Part shown: one piece after another, positions 29,773-38,447 of the stretch
Position numbering within the stretch: position 1 is the first letter of the stretch
Layout: the number at the start of each line of letters is the position of its first letter
Assembly (NCBI RefSeq): GCF_943193005.1
Contig: NZ_CALPCH010000001.1
Location: forward strand, 150,314 to 214,313
Length of the DNA: 64,000 nucleotides
Reading direction: 5' to 3'
From: Pumilibacter intestinalis
Lineage (GTDB): Bacteria > Bacillota > Clostridia > Christensenellales > Pumilibacteraceae
Position numbers and translations under genes: made by a program
Notes under the pieces: model-generated
Told to the model about the DNA's origin: nothing
The model's input: only the letters and a program-made list of their open reading frames with translations
Database searches by the model: none

Positions 29773-30048
29773 TTATCTCGACGATTTTTCTTCGGGGTGA
29801 GCCTTGCGCTCTTTGTAGTCCATGAGAGCTTTTGCGAGTTGGTCGGGGCAGGAGGTGCGCTCGCGGCAAATGATACCGCCGAGTTTTTCTATCAAATAGT
29901 CTATCTTTTGCCCTACGGCGAGTTTGGCTATGCCCTGAAGATTGCCGCTGCATCCGTTTATGAATTTAACGCTTGTGAGTACGTCGTTTTCGTCAACCTC
30001 GTAAATTATCTGGCGGCAGCAAGTTTTTTGCGTTCTGAAAGATTCCAT
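29773..30048 (-). CDS. TSCPD domain-containing protein
   Basis: This is a 91-residue protein of the small TSCPD-domain family (TIGR03905 type) found in Clostridia, related to the C-terminal domain of vitamin B12-dependent ribonucleotide reductase. The name motif is present as RTSCPDQLAKAL near residue 64, with further Cys in KTCCRQI and NGCSGNL that may bind metal. Its role as a free protein is not known. It lies 27 bases after the DUF4364 gene and is probably co-transcribed with it. Its ribosome site is CAGGAGAAACG. Confidence 0.85.
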   Translation of the reverse strand: MESFRTQKTCCRQIIYEVDENDVLTSVKFINGCSGNLQGIAKLAVGQKIDYLIEKLGGIICRERTSCPDQLAKALMDYKERKAHPEEKSSR

Positions 30049-30075
30049 TTTTCGTTTCTCCTGATTTTCTCTTTT

Positions 30076-30600
30076 TTAGTCTACAAGCTGCTCGTGTAGC
30101 GAGTAAAACACTTGAGCGGCCTTTTCTTCCCATTTGTTGTAAACGAGTTTGGCAATATGGCGGTTGGACACGTTGAGTTTTATTTCGAGCATAGTTTGCG
30201 CGGGGTCCATGATTTTGAGCTGTACGGTGTAACTGCCGTCGGCGTTTTTGTAGTAGTTGCGGAAATACTCCTGCTTGCGCCGAAAGCTCATGCGGTTTTC
30301 TTTTACATACTCCGTAATCTCGGCGCGGAGCGAGGAGGGGATACGGGTGTAAAAGTGCGATAAGCACATGCGACCGTCGGGCGTAATGCTGTAATAAACT
30401 TTGTTTTCGTGCACGGACTGATATATAAAGCCCGTTTCGAGCAGTTGCGCAACCGTTTCTTTGCATTCCATCCAAGATATCCAAGAATTGCTCATGGTGC
30501 ACAAATTGAAAACCGTATCTTCCATTATGGGAAAATCCATTTTGTCGAAAACGAACAACATGATTAACTTGTTGATTGTCGTGTTACCCGACAGTTCCAT
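30076..30600 (-). CDS. DUF4364 family protein (winged-helix)
   Basis: This is a 174-residue protein that matches the DUF4364 family of Clostridia. The first 90 residues look like a winged-helix DNA-binding fold (KLIMLFVFDKMDFPIMED, later VYYSITPDGRMCLSHF). The last part is a strand-rich domain (GSYTVQLKIMDPAQTMLEI). A regulatory role is inferred from the fold. It has its own promoter and a hairpin in the leader just before its ribosome site. Confidence 0.8.
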   Translation of the reverse strand: MELSGNTTINKLIMLFVFDKMDFPIMEDTVFNLCTMSNSWISWMECKETVAQLLETGFIYQSVHENKVYYSITPDGRMCLSHFYTRIPSSLRAEITEYVKENRMSFRRKQEYFRNYYKNADGSYTVQLKIMDPAQTMLEIKLNVSNRHIAKLVYNKWEEKAAQVFYSLHEQLVD

Positions 30601-30610
30601 GCTCTTTCCC

Positions 30611-30628
30611 TTTTATCTTCAGATAAAA
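30611..30628 (-). promoter_or_regulatory. Hairpin beside the DUF4364 ribosome site
   Basis: A perfect inverted repeat, TTTTATCT-GA-AGATAAAA on the minus strand, ends directly before the weak AAGGGAAAG ribosome site. It could limit translation. Confidence 0.4.
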
Positions 30629-30658
30629 AATCCGCTTAAGTTAAGACGCGGTTTATTT

Positions 30659-30687
30659 ATTATAGCATATTCGCAAAAAAAAAACAA
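30659..30687 (-). promoter_or_regulatory. Promoter of the DUF4364-TSCPD operon
   Basis: On the minus strand TTGTTT (30687-30682) and TATAAT (30664-30659) are 17 bases apart. The leader would be about 53 bases long. Confidence 0.6.
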
Positions 30688-30706
30688 CCGTTTTGCGCTT
30701 AAATAT

Positions 30707-30735
30707 TTGCAAAGCGCACCGCTAAATGATATACT
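30707..30735 (+). promoter_or_regulatory. Promoter of bioY, predicts a leaderless mRNA
   Basis: TTGCAA (30707-30712) and TATACT (30730-30735) are 17 bases apart, and the bioY ATG begins 6 bases after the -10 box. There is no ribosome site and no recognisable BirA operator. Confidence 0.65.
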
Positions 30736-30741
30736 GTTTTC

Positions 30742-31329
30742 ATGACAACCAAACGACTCGTTCGAATAAGTTATTTCACCATGCTCACCATAATAGGCGG
30801 GCTTATAAGCATACCCATACCGGGTGCGCCCATTAAACTTACATTTCAAACGCTGTTCGTAATTCTTTCGGGCATGATACTCGGCGGCAAAGACGGCGCG
30901 TTTGCCCAAATAGCTTATATGGCGATAGGACTTATTGGCTTGCCGATTTTTTCGGCGGGCGGCGGTTTCGACTACGTTTTGCGCCCGTCGTTCGGTTATA
31001 TTTTGAGTTTTCCGCTCGCGGCTTTCGTTACGGGCGCGCTCATCTCCAAACAAAAAACGCTAAATCCCTTTAAGCTGTTTTTGTGCGCCTTTTGCGGCTG
31101 CCTTTGCAACTACGCAGTGGGGGTAAGCTATCAGGTGCTGATAGTGGCTTTTTATACGGGAAGCGGCATTATAGCCGCGCTCGGCGGGCTTGCAACCATT
31201 CCTCTCATGTTGCTTAAAGACGCGGTGCTCATATTCCTTGCCTGCCTGCTTTATCCGCGCATAATGACAATGATAGGAAAGCCCAACGAACAAATCGAGA
31301 AGAACGAGGAAACGGGAGTACAGCCTTAA
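30742..31329 (+). CDS. bioY: Biotin transporter BioY (ECF S component)
   Basis: This is a 195-residue membrane protein with about six hydrophobic segments. It matches BioY: GGLISIPIPGAPIKLTFQT near residue 20, then LGGKDGAFAQIAYMAIGLIG and FSAGGGFDYVLRPSFGY with the substrate-site pattern. BioY captures biotin and usually works with the shared ECF energy module, which is not in the window. The predicted transcript starts at or next to the ATG. The cytosolic C-terminal tail is charged. Confidence 0.93.
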   Translation: MTTKRLVRISYFTMLTIIGGLISIPIPGAPIKLTFQTLFVILSGMILGGKDGAFAQIAYMAIGLIGLPIFSAGGGFDYVLRPSFGYILSFPLAAFVTGALISKQKTLNPFKLFLCAFCGCLCNYAVGVSYQVLIVAFYTGSGIIAALGGLATIPLMLLKDAVLIFLACLLYPRIMTMIGKPNEQIEKNEETGVQP

Positions 31330-31376
31330 AATCCGACAGTGCTTTTGGCGGCTAAGCCGATAGAACTTTTAATTGT

Positions 31377-31436
31377 TCGCGGCAATCCTCTGCGGGAGAA
31401 CCCGTAACTCAAAATGTCATTGCGAGCGGCGTAGCG
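31377..31436. repeat. Degenerate palindromic repeat remnant
   Basis: It contains CGCGGCAATCC followed by TGCGGGAGAA, then TGTCATTGCGAGCGGCGTAGC. These are pieces of the dispersed element in altered order. They directly abut the RHS-like fragment. Confidence 0.6.
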
Positions 31437-31529
31437 GGAGTTAAATACGACAACAAAACATACGTATATCGCAAAAACGCGCAAGGGGATATAATAGCAC
31501 TACTTGACAGCTCGGGCGCGGTTGTGGTA
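31437..31529 (+). pseudogene. RHS/YD-repeat gene fragment
   Basis: In one frame the bases encode a stretch reading VKYDNKTYVYRKNAQGDII and then ALLDSSGAVVV, the classic core of an RHS (YD) repeat. There is no start codon, no upstream repeats and no downstream RHS core; 31 codons are left, fused at the left to a dispersed repeat. It is the relic of a large RHS toxin or wall-associated protein, or a displaced RHS tail. It lies immediately before a terminator and a tRNA gene, a common place for such debris. Confidence 0.7.
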
Positions 31530-31546
31530 AATACTGTCATAATAAC

Positions 31547-31578
31547 AAAAAGCTCATTTCAACGAAACGAGCTTTTTT
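31547..31578. terminator. Two-way terminator between the RHS fragment and tRNA-Arg
   Basis: AAAAAGCTC (31547-31555) pairs with GAGCTTTTT (31569-31577), with an inner TTTC/GAAA stem. T runs on both strands let it end the tRNA transcript from the right. Confidence 0.85.
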
Positions 31579-31580
31579 TG

Positions 31581-31655
31581 TGGTGTTCCCGCCGGGAGTC
31601 GAACCCGAAACTACGCCTTAGGAGGGCGTCGTTATATCCATTTAACTACGGAAAC
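31581..31655 (-). tRNA. tRNA-Arg (anticodon CCT)
   Basis: On the minus strand a complete cloverleaf is visible. The acceptor stem GTTTCCG pairs with CGGGAAC (one G-T pair). The anticodon arm is ACGCC-CTCCTAA-GGCGT with anticodon CCT. The T arm contains GGGTTCGACTCCC. The discriminator is A and the CCA end is encoded (31583-31581). It reads AGG codons. It has its own promoter and terminator. Confidence 0.95.
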
Positions 31656-31666
31656 GCGATAAAGGT

Positions 31667-31696
31667 ATTTTACTATATTTGCTTATCGTTTGTCAA
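31667..31696 (-). promoter_or_regulatory. Promoter of tRNA-Arg
   Basis: On the minus strand TTGACA (31696-31691) and TAAAAT (31672-31667) are 18 bases apart, 11 bases before the tRNA 5' end. It begins 4 bases from the end of the broken SIR2 gene. Confidence 0.75.
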
Positions 31697-31699
31697 GAG

Positions 31700-32619
31700 T
31701 TATGAAACGAGTGAATTGAGAATGGCGGGGATTTCCGAGTAGTCGTTTACCCATATTACGTTTATGCCTATGGATTGGAAATAGTTGTTTCGCACGTTGC
31801 GGTCTATGTCGGAGTATATTTTTATGAGGTCGTCGTTGCAAGAGTCGGCGGCGAAAGTTTTGTTTTTCATGAAAGCGAAATGCTTGGCGTTGTCTTTGTT
31901 TTTTACGGCTACGTCGAGCAGGCGGCGAAGATTGGGGTCGGTGAGGGAACAGCCTATAAACAAACAGGTGCTGCTCTTAAATGCGTTTAACTGCGCTATG
32001 TTGGACCAACAAAAGGAGTCGCGGTATATGCGGTGATAGTCCTCTTCCGAAAATACTATTTCCGAGCTCGAGTCGTAGGAGTCGTTCAGCTCTTTGGACA
32101 GGTAGCCGTGCACGTGATAAATATTGAGGTCGCTGTTGCTCGGCTCGTCCTGTTCGCGATAAACCACGTTGTGAGCGAGCTTGCCGAACTGCTGTTCGAG
32201 CAGGTTGTCGAAATTATATGTTATAATGCTTTTCACGCCCATGTGATGGCGACGCGGCGTGCTCACGTTTGCTATGGCGGAGAGAGCATGTTGTTTATGA
32301 GTTCGTTCCAAAGCGGCACGCCCGCGCTCATGGATACTCCCGCGCCCAAACACAAAGTGACGTCTTCTGCGTCGTATGCCTTTTTCAAAGCCGCAAGCAA
32401 TTTCGCTTTGGTTGCGGCTTCTTCCGCGGGCGTGGGCAGATTGCGTATCGCGTCTTCGAGCAACGCTTTTTTGGGGTTTTCGAGATAGGGAGAGGAGTCG
32501 TTTTCCGTCCGTTCGAGTAAGTCGTCGTAATCCCAAATTTTTACAATTCTATTTCTTTCGGAGTTGTCTATGCTTGCCGCTATGTTTTGTTTTTGCGCTT
32601 CCGACAAACTGTCAGACAC
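31700..32619 (-). pseudogene. SIR2-like protein, broken by internal deletion and frameshift
   Basis: The first 115 codons (32619-32272) encode the start of a SIR2-like NAD-handling domain with LCLGAGVSMSAGVPLWNEL, then stop after NNMLSPP. The rest continues in another frame from about 32293 as AIANVSTPRRHHMGVKS, IITYNFDNLLEQ, YHVHGYL and EIVFSEEDYHRIYRDSF, with a further 100 residues to 31700. Roughly 80 residues that normally separate these blocks are missing, so this is a deletion plus frameshift, not a simple slip. Such SIR2-like proteins are often NAD-depleting parts of phage defence systems. It overlaps the Mrr_N-type gene by 8 bases. Confidence 0.75.
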
Positions 32620-33031
32620 TTACCAAATCTTTGTTTTGATTTTTCGCATACTTGAAGAGGACGGAGAGCGCAAACTTTTCAAACGCCTTGCCGCTCTCCA
32701 AATTTGTAAGCTCGGGGCTTTCGCGAGCTTTGAAACGCTCTTTTCGCACCTGCCGTTTTATTTCGAACACGTCTGTTTTGTCTATTTTGTTTGTATCGAA
32801 ATTTTCGGCAAAACTCCAAACGTGCGGCTTGGGCGATACTATAATTCCCGCCTTTTTCAAGTAGTTGCGAGTCCAAGTAAGTCTGTATTCCACCTCGGTG
32901 AGCTTGGACGCCGCCGAGTGCATGGCTCGGCATATCTCTTCGGATAATCCCATTACCTGCTCGGTCTTGCGGTTAAGCTCTTTAACGGTTGCCGTTCCGC
33001 CCAAATCCTTTTGTATTATTTTGTCAAGCAT
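32612..33031 (-). CDS. Mrr_N-type winged-helix protein, short
   Basis: This is a 139-residue protein that looks like the N-terminal winged-helix domain of Mrr-type restriction proteins: EVEYRLTWTRNYLKKAGII followed by VSPKPHVWSF. It ends (GKAFEKFALSVLFKYAKN) about where an Mrr nuclease domain would begin, and no nuclease motif is present. Either it is a truncated restriction protein or a stand-alone domain. The ATG at 33031 was chosen because the longer frame starts in an AT-rich repeat region. Its stop overlaps the start of the broken SIR2 gene, so the two were one operon. Confidence 0.6.
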   Translation of the reverse strand: MLDKIIQKDLGGTATVKELNRKTEQVMGLSEEICRAMHSAASKLTEVEYRLTWTRNYLKKAGIIVSPKPHVWSFAENFDTNKIDKTDVFEIKRQVRKERFKARESPELTNLESGKAFEKFALSVLFKYAKNQNKDLVSV

Positions 33032-33062
33032 TATATGCGCTAAATATGATATGCTTGTATAA

Positions 33063-33147
33063 ATATTCATGCAATTGCATAAATATACGAAAAAAGTATG
33101 TTGCGGCAAATCGAGACGAAAAACCGACCGAAAAAATGCATAAATAT
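33063..33147. promoter_or_regulatory. Repeated TGCATAAATAT words between divergent genes
   Basis: TGCATAAATAT occurs at 33076-33086 and 33137-33147. A near-inverted copy, ATATTCATGCA, sits at 33063-33073 and forms with the first an imperfect palindrome around CAATTG. The block lies between the Mrr_N-type gene and the parE promoter and could bind a regulator. Confidence 0.4.
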
Positions 33148-33161
33148 GTAGCGCAAAATGC

Positions 33162-33191
33162 TTGAAAAAAAGTGCGGCGGTATGTTACAAT
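33162..33191 (+). promoter_or_regulatory. Promoter of parE-parC
   Basis: TTGAAA (33162-33167) and TACAAT (33186-33191) are 18 bases apart. A hairpin, GTGCAAC (33201-33207) with GTTGCAC (33216-33222), would lie at the very 5' end of the transcript. Confidence 0.65.
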
Positions 33192-33256
33192 GATATAGTT
33201 GTGCAACGGCAGGCTGTTGCACGCTTACTACTAAGACGACTGCAAGGAGGAACGCA

Positions 33257-35215
33257 ATGCACGATTACAGCGCAGGCGATATCAGGGTACTCGAGGGGTT
33301 GGACGCGGTAAGACTGCGCCCCGGCATGTATATCGGTACTACCGGTATCAAGGGCTTGCATCATATACTTTGGGAAATAGTGGACAACTCCATGGACGAG
33401 GTTGCCAACGGGTTCGGCGATACCATAACGGTTACGCTTTACACCGACGGCAGCGCGAGCGTGGAAGACAACGGGCGCGGCATACCCGTAGACGTTCATC
33501 CCACGCTGGGTGTTTCGGGCGTGGAGGTTGTGTTTACTCAGCTTCATGCCGGCGGCAAGTTCGATAACGAAAACTACGCGCACAGCGGCGGCTTGCACGG
33601 CGTGGGCGCGTCGGTTACAAACGCGCTCAGCGAGTGGGTTACCGTAGAGGTTTACAAGAACGGCAAGACCTACCGCATGGAATTCGAATCCAAAGAGGTT
33701 AACGGCGAGGTTAAGGGCGGCATACCCAAGTATCATTTGTTCGATACGGGCGTAGCAACCGAAAAGCGCGGCTCGTTCGTGAGATTTTTGCCCGATAAGC
33801 GCATATTCGAGTCCACTCATTTTCAGATAGAAACCATATCGCGCCGACTCAAAGAGCTTGCGTTTCTTAATAAAGGCGCGCGCATAATTCTTATTGACGA
33901 GCGCGTTCCCATGGGCAACACCGTGCTCAAGCGCGAATACTGCTACGAGGGCGGACTCAACGATTTCGTAAAGTATTTGAACGAAACCAAGATACCCGCT
34001 TTCGAAGAGCCTATTTTCCTGTCGGGCACGAAAGACAACATCGATATGGAGCTGTCTTTTCAGTATACCGACGCGTACACCGAAAATATTTTCTCGTATG
34101 TAAACAACATACCCACAACCGAGGGCGGCACGCACGAAACGGGATTTAAGGCGGCGCTCACAAAGGTAATGAACGACCTTGCCCGCAAGACGGGAACTCT
34201 CAAGGAAAAGGACGCCAATCTTTTGGGCGACGATTACCGCGAGGGACTCACCGCCGTGCTTTCGATTAAGATGCAGAACGTGCAGTTCGAGGGGCAGACC
34301 AAAACCAAGCTCGGCAATCCCGAGGCGCGGATAGCGATAGAATATCTCGTTAACCAAACGCTTTCGGAATTTTTCGAGAAGGACACTAAGGGACTTGCGG
34401 ATATCATATTGAAAAAAGCCGTGCTTGCGGCTAAAGTTCGCGAGGCGGCTCGTAAAGAAAAGGAAATTACCCGCGCCAAAAACAGCCTTGACAACAACTT
34501 TAACCTTGTGGGCAAGCTGTCGAGCTGCACAGGCAAAAAGCCCGAAAACAACGAACTTTTCATAGTGGAGGGCGACAGCGCGGGCGGCACGGCGAAACAG
34601 GCGAGAAACCGCAGTTTTCAGGCGATACTGCCGCTTCGCGGAAAGCCGCTAAACGCCGAGAAAAAGCGCATAGACCAAGTGCTTGCCAACGAGGAAATCC
34701 GCACCATAATATCCGCGCTCGGGAGCGGCATAGGCGAAGATTTCAACGTGGATAATCTCAATTACCACAAAGTAATAATTCTTTCCGACGCCGACCAAGA
34801 CGGAGCGCACATAAGGGCGATACTTTTAACTTTCTTCTTCCGCTACATGAAAGACCTCATAAACGAAGGGCACGTATATATAGGGTTGCCGCCTTTGTAC
34901 CGCATTTCCAAAAAGGACACCGTGGAATACGTGTACGACGACGTGGCTCTCGAGGACGCGAAGAAGCGTTTCGGCAAGGGCGCGGGGCTTCAGCGTTACA
35001 AAGGTTTGGGCGAGATGAGTGCGGAACAGCTTTGGGAAACCACCATGGACCCCAACCGTCGCACGCTCGTGCAGGTTACCATAGAGGACGCGGCAACCGC
35101 CGAAATGCTGGTATCTACGCTTATGGGCGACGCCATAGATTTGCGGCGCAGATACATCATACAAAACGCGAATTTCAACAAAGAAGACAATTTCAAAGTT
35201 CAGGAGGCTAAGTAG
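33257..35215 (+). CDS. parE: DNA topoisomerase IV subunit B (ParE/GyrB family)
   Basis: This is the 652-residue ATPase subunit of a type IIA topoisomerase. In order it has the GHKL ATPase motifs [19 protein letters not shown] and [10 protein letters not shown], the transducer, the TOPRIM motifs [13 protein letters not shown] and [10 protein letters not shown], and [19 protein letters not shown] near the C-terminus. The start follows a clear AAGGAGG site. It is 8 bases from the A subunit gene. The choice of topoisomerase IV over gyrase rests on the partner subunit, which lacks a GyrA box; annotation as gyrB would also be reasonable. Confidence 0.88.
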   Translation: MHDYSAGDIRVLEGLDAVRLRPGMYIGTTGIKGLHHILWEIVDNSMDEVANGFGDTITVTLYTDGSASVEDNGRGIPVDVHPTLGVSGVEVVFTQLHAGGKFDNENYAHSGGLHGVGASVTNALSEWVTVEVYKNGKTYRMEFESKEVNGEVKGGIPKYHLFDTGVATEKRGSFVRFLPDKRIFESTHFQIETISRRLKELAFLNKGARIILIDERVPMGNTVLKREYCYEGGLNDFVKYLNETKIPAFEEPIFLSGTKDNIDMELSFQYTDAYTENIFSYVNNIPTTEGGTHETGFKAALTKVMNDLARKTGTLKEKDANLLGDDYREGLTAVLSIKMQNVQFEGQTKTKLGNPEARIAIEYLVNQTLSEFFEKDTKGLADIILKKAVLAAKVREAARKEKEITRAKNSLDNNFNLVGKLSSCTGKKPENNELFIVEGDSAGGTAKQARNRSFQAILPLRGKPLNAEKKRIDQVLANEEIRTIISALGSGIGEDFNVDNLNYHKVIILSDADQDGAHIRAILLTFFFRYMKDLINEGHVYIGLPPLYRISKKDTVEYVYDDVALEDAKKRFGKGAGLQRYKGLGEMSAEQLWETTMDPNRRTLVQVTIEDAATAEMLVSTLMGDAIDLRRRYIIQNANFNKEDNFKVQEAK

Positions 35216-35223
35216 GAGGGCGT

Positions 35224-37662
35224 ATGGCGGAACAAAAGACACCGAGCATTATAGCAAAAACCATGGAAGACGTCATGCACGAGTCCATGATGCCTTACTC
35301 CGAATTCGTTATTCTCGACCGCGCGTTGCCGCGTGTGGAGGACGGCTTGAAACCCGTGCAAAGGCGCATACTCTACAGCATGTCCGAACTCGGAATTACC
35401 CCCGATAAACCGTACCGCAAGTCGGCTCGTATCGTGGGCGATTGCATGGGTAAATTCCACCCGCACGGCGACAGCTCCATATACGGCGCAATGGTGAGAA
35501 TGGCTCAGCCGTTCAGCATGGGCGCGTGCCTTGTGGACGGTCACGGCAATTTCGGAAGCGTAGACGGCGACAGTCCCGCGGCGATGCGTTACACCGAGGC
35601 GCGACTCACTCCGCTCGCGCTCGAACTGCTCAGAGATATAGACAAAAACACCGTTAAGTGGAGTTGCAACTTCGACGACACGCTAATGGAGCCGGATATG
35701 CTCCCCGGCAGGTTTCCCAACCTGTTGGTAAACGGTGCGAGCGGCATAGCTGTAGGCTTATCCACGAATATCCCGCCGCACAACCTAATGGAGAGCATAG
35801 ACGGCGTGATTGCCTATATAGACAATCCGCGCATTAAGCTCTCCGACATGATGAAGATTATCAAAGGTCCGGACTTTCCAACGGGCGGTTTCGTGATAGG
35901 CGGCGAAGAACTCGTAAAGGCTTACGAAACGGGCAAGGGCAAAGTTATAATGCGCGCCAAACTTCACATAGAGAACGGCGACAACGACAAAAAGCTCATA
36001 GTTATAGACGAGCTTCCGTATCAGGTTAACAAGGCGCAACTGCTCGAGAGCATACTCAAGGCTCGCGAGGAAAAGAAGGGAGTGCTCACGGGCATTACCG
36101 AAATTACCGACGAAAGCGACCGCGGCGGCATGCGAGCCGTGATAAAGGTGAAGCGCGACAACGACCCCAAACCCATTATAGACGCGCTCATGAAATACAC
36201 CAATCTTTCCACGTCGTTTGCCATAAACATGGTGGCAATCGCCGACGGCAAGCCCCAGCAGATGGGACTGCTCGATATCATAGCCTACTATGTGAATTAT
36301 CAGCGCGAAGTGGTGTTGCGCAGAACCCGTTACGAGCTTGACGCCGCAAAAGAGCGCGAGCACATTTTGGAAGGGCTTGTGATAGCCGTTCGCAACATAG
36401 ACGAGGTTATAAAGATAATAAAGGCTTCGGCGTCTACGAGCGAGGCGAGGGAGAACTTGAGAAAGCGTTTCGACTTGAGCGAACGTCAGGCTCAGGCAAT
36501 ACTCGATTTGCGCCTTGCCCGTCTTACTCATTTAGAGGTTTACAAGCTCGAAAAAGAACTTGCCGACGTTCGCGCTCTCATAACAAGGCTTACGGCGATA
36601 GTTGCGAGCCGAAAATTGCAAATGGACCTCGTAAAAGCCGAACTCGCGCAGATACGCAAGGCGTACCGCGAAAACCGCAAGTCGGTTATGCTCAAGGCGA
36701 CGGCGGATTACGTTGTGCCCAGCGAAGACGACGAAAAGCCCGTTGAGGATTATATAATCGCCGTTAACGCTAACAACAATATCAAGCGCATGTTTGTGAA
36801 GAATTTCACAATGGCAACCAAAGACTTTACCGAAAATTCGTCGCGTAACGAGATATGCTCGGCTATAGTAAAGGCAAACAGCCTCGAGAGGGTGTATTGC
36901 TTTACCAACCTCGGCAACTGCTACAAGCTCGACTCCGAGTCTATACCCGAAGGCAAGTGGCGCGAAAAGGGCGTACCGCTCAAAAAGGTTGTGCCCGAAG
37001 CTCTCGACGGCGAGCGCATTGTGTTTATGCAGACGGTTGCCGACAATCTTCCCAAAGGAAACCTGCTGTTCTATACTCGCGCGGGCATGGTTAAGCGCAG
37101 CGAGTGGAAGGAGTACGGCGTGGTTAAGAGCGCGTTTGCCGCAATCAAACTCAAAGAGGGCGACGAGGTAATCGCCATAGAGCACGAACGCAAAAACTGC
37201 ACTCTCATGTTCGTAACAAAGAGCGGCATGTGTCTTAACGCCGATATGAGCGATATTCCCGTTCAGGGCAGAATTGCCGCCGGCGTAAAGGGTATTCAGC
37301 TCTCCGACGGCGACGACTGCCTGTTTATAGGTCAGATAAACGGCGACGGCGAGGTGGTGCTCGTATCCGACCGCGGATACTCCAAGCGCGTGCTCGTATC
37401 GCAGATAGACGTAATGGCGCGTTACCGCAAAGGCGTTAAGATAGTTGATTTCAACAAGAAAGACAACGGAACGTCGCTCGCGTTCGTGTCGTACGTTACC
37501 GAGCCGTACAAAATAGTGCTCGTATTCGAAGACGATTATCTTTCGAGCTATTCTACCGAAGCTCTCAGCATAGAGAACCGCACTCACAGCGGCAGACCCA
37601 TAATAAAGGGGCGCGCACGCATTAAAGAGGGGCTTATATACAACGACAAGGTAACAAACTAA
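35224..37662 (+). CDS. parC: DNA topoisomerase IV subunit A (ParC/GyrA family)
   Basis: This is the 812-residue breakage-reunion subunit. The catalytic tyrosine is Y123 in [10 protein letters not shown]. The winged-helix region reads [17 protein letters not shown] (from residue 79), followed by [19 protein letters not shown]. The start, [20 protein letters not shown], is like clostridial ParC rather than GyrA. The C-terminal pinwheel domain lacks a clear QRRGGKG GyrA box, which also argues for topoisomerase IV. The acidic residue usual at position 88 (E. coli GyrA D87) is Gly here, while the preceding Ser is kept. A long coiled-coil gate region spans about residues 370-480. Confidence 0.88.
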   Translation: MAEQKTPSIIAKTMEDVMHESMMPYSEFVILDRALPRVEDGLKPVQRRILYSMSELGITPDKPYRKSARIVGDCMGKFHPHGDSSIYGAMVRMAQPFSMGACLVDGHGNFGSVDGDSPAAMRYTEARLTPLALELLRDIDKNTVKWSCNFDDTLMEPDMLPGRFPNLLVNGASGIAVGLSTNIPPHNLMESIDGVIAYIDNPRIKLSDMMKIIKGPDFPTGGFVIGGEELVKAYETGKGKVIMRAKLHIENGDNDKKLIVIDELPYQVNKAQLLESILKAREEKKGVLTGITEITDESDRGGMRAVIKVKRDNDPKPIIDALMKYTNLSTSFAINMVAIADGKPQQMGLLDIIAYYVNYQREVVLRRTRYELDAAKEREHILEGLVIAVRNIDEVIKIIKASASTSEARENLRKRFDLSERQAQAILDLRLARLTHLEVYKLEKELADVRALITRLTAIVASRKLQMDLVKAELAQIRKAYRENRKSVMLKATADYVVPSEDDEKPVEDYIIAVNANNNIKRMFVKNFTMATKDFTENSSRNEICSAIVKANSLERVYCFTNLGNCYKLDSESIPEGKWREKGVPLKKVVPEALDGERIVFMQTVADNLPKGNLLFYTRAGMVKRSEWKEYGVVKSAFAAIKLKEGDEVIAIEHERKNCTLMFVTKSGMCLNADMSDIPVQGRIAAGVKGIQLSDGDDCLFIGQINGDGEVVLVSDRGYSKRVLVSQIDVMARYRKGVKIVDFNKKDNGTSLAFVSYVTEPYKIVLVFEDDYLSSYSTEALSIENRTHSGRPIIKGRARIKEGLIYNDKVTN

Positions 37663-37680
37663 ATTTTACGGCAACGTATA

Positions 37681-37869
37681 GCGGCACATCTGCGCACTAC
37701 GTGCTTGTGCCCACGTGGTCACGTACCTCAAAGTACGCTCCCGTGCGGGCACTGCGCCTGTTGTGCGCATCTGCACCGCTCTACGCCGCCTTTACGGCGG
37801 TATCCGTGCGTGTGCGCACACAGCTGTGCCAATCCGCAACCCTTCTTCGCCGCCTTTGCGGAACACCCC
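37681..37869. other. Palindrome-rich non-coding block
   Basis: The bases after parC hold a chain of short inverted repeats: CGTAC/GTACG (37722-37737), CCCG/CGGG (37740-37749), CCGCC/GGCGG (37786-37800) and the palindrome GTGTGCGCACAC (37810-37821). They do not match the dispersed TGTCATTGCGAG family. No gene is seen. It could be a second repeat type or a structured RNA. Confidence 0.5.
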
Positions 37870-38090
37870 TGTCATTGCGAGCGAGCAACGCGAGCGCGGC
37901 AATCCCCTGCATGAGGAACTTTGTCTACCGTGTCCTCAGCCGAGCGCACGCAGTGCGCGAACGCCACGAGCGCAGCGAGTATTGCGAGGCATGAAATGCC
38001 GAAGCAATCCCCTGCATGGAACAGGTACAGTCACTAATGCCTTCTCGCGGTTGAGATTGCCGCGGGTGCAAGCACCCTCGCAATGACATT
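37870..38090. repeat. Dispersed palindromic repeat cluster
   Basis: A left arm starts with TGTCATTGCGAGCGAGCAACG. Next comes a nested insert with CGAGCGCAGCGAGTATTGCGA that reads as the reverse of the insert at 7500-7550. A final arm ends GCACCCTCGCAATGACA. With the palindrome-rich block before it, it fills the 458-base gap between parC and the next gene. Confidence 0.83.
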
Positions 38091-38120
38091 ATGCCGCGAG
38101 TCTCCGGAAAAAGGAATTAT

Positions 38121-38381
38121 ATGTTCAAAATTTGGGCGAAAACAATAAAGAGTCATAAAATAACGCAAAGTTATATTTACCATAGCGCGGATAAATTCGA
38201 CAGCGAAGAATTTTTGCAGTATCTTACCGAAATTTGTCACGATATGGATATTCCTACGCCCGTGATACTTAAGAGTCATATCCGCAATTACAATTTGTTC
38301 AATATCGCAAAATTCCGCAAAGAGGATTTCGTGGAAAGCGTACCTTTCGACCTTTTGCAACTCGAAAACGCGGGCGACTGA
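38121..38381 (+). CDS. Small conserved clostridial-type protein, unknown
   Basis: The frame encodes 86 soluble residues with a mixed charge pattern. The segment IPTPVILKSHIRNYNLFNIAK, kept in a family of short proteins of unknown role in Clostridia as far as I recall, is the most distinctive (from residue 52). The ATG at 38121 was chosen over one 10 codons upstream that lies in repeat DNA; AAAAAGGAATT gives it a ribosome site. No operon partner is clear, as the next gene is 66 bases away. No function is proposed. Confidence 0.65.
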   Translation: MFKIWAKTIKSHKITQSYIYHSADKFDSEEFLQYLTEICHDMDIPTPVILKSHIRNYNLFNIAKFRKEDFVESVPFDLLQLENAGD

Positions 38382-38447
38382 TTTTTACGTATATTTCGCA
38401 TTGAATTTTCATATATTTAACCGACACCATAAAACTCGGAGATAAAT

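Noticed and set aside
30601..30741. A BirA operator or biotin-linked RNA element before bioY
   Set aside because: No TTGTTAAC-type inverted repeat or leader exists; the promoter abuts the start codon.
31330..31700. A prophage or integrative element at tRNA-Arg
   Set aside because: No integrase, att-like duplication of the tRNA end or phage gene was seen nearby; only an RHS relic and repeat pieces are present.
32280..32536. N-terminal part of the long minus frame that ends at 31700
   Set aside because: This part is rich in R and out of frame with the true SIR2 start encoded at 32619-32272; only the part downstream of about 32293 is real SIR2 sequence.
33257..37662. DNA gyrase (gyrB-gyrA) instead of topoisomerase IV
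   Set aside because: It was considered, but the A subunit starts like clostridial ParC and has no clear GyrA box. The choice is not certain and is stated in the entries.
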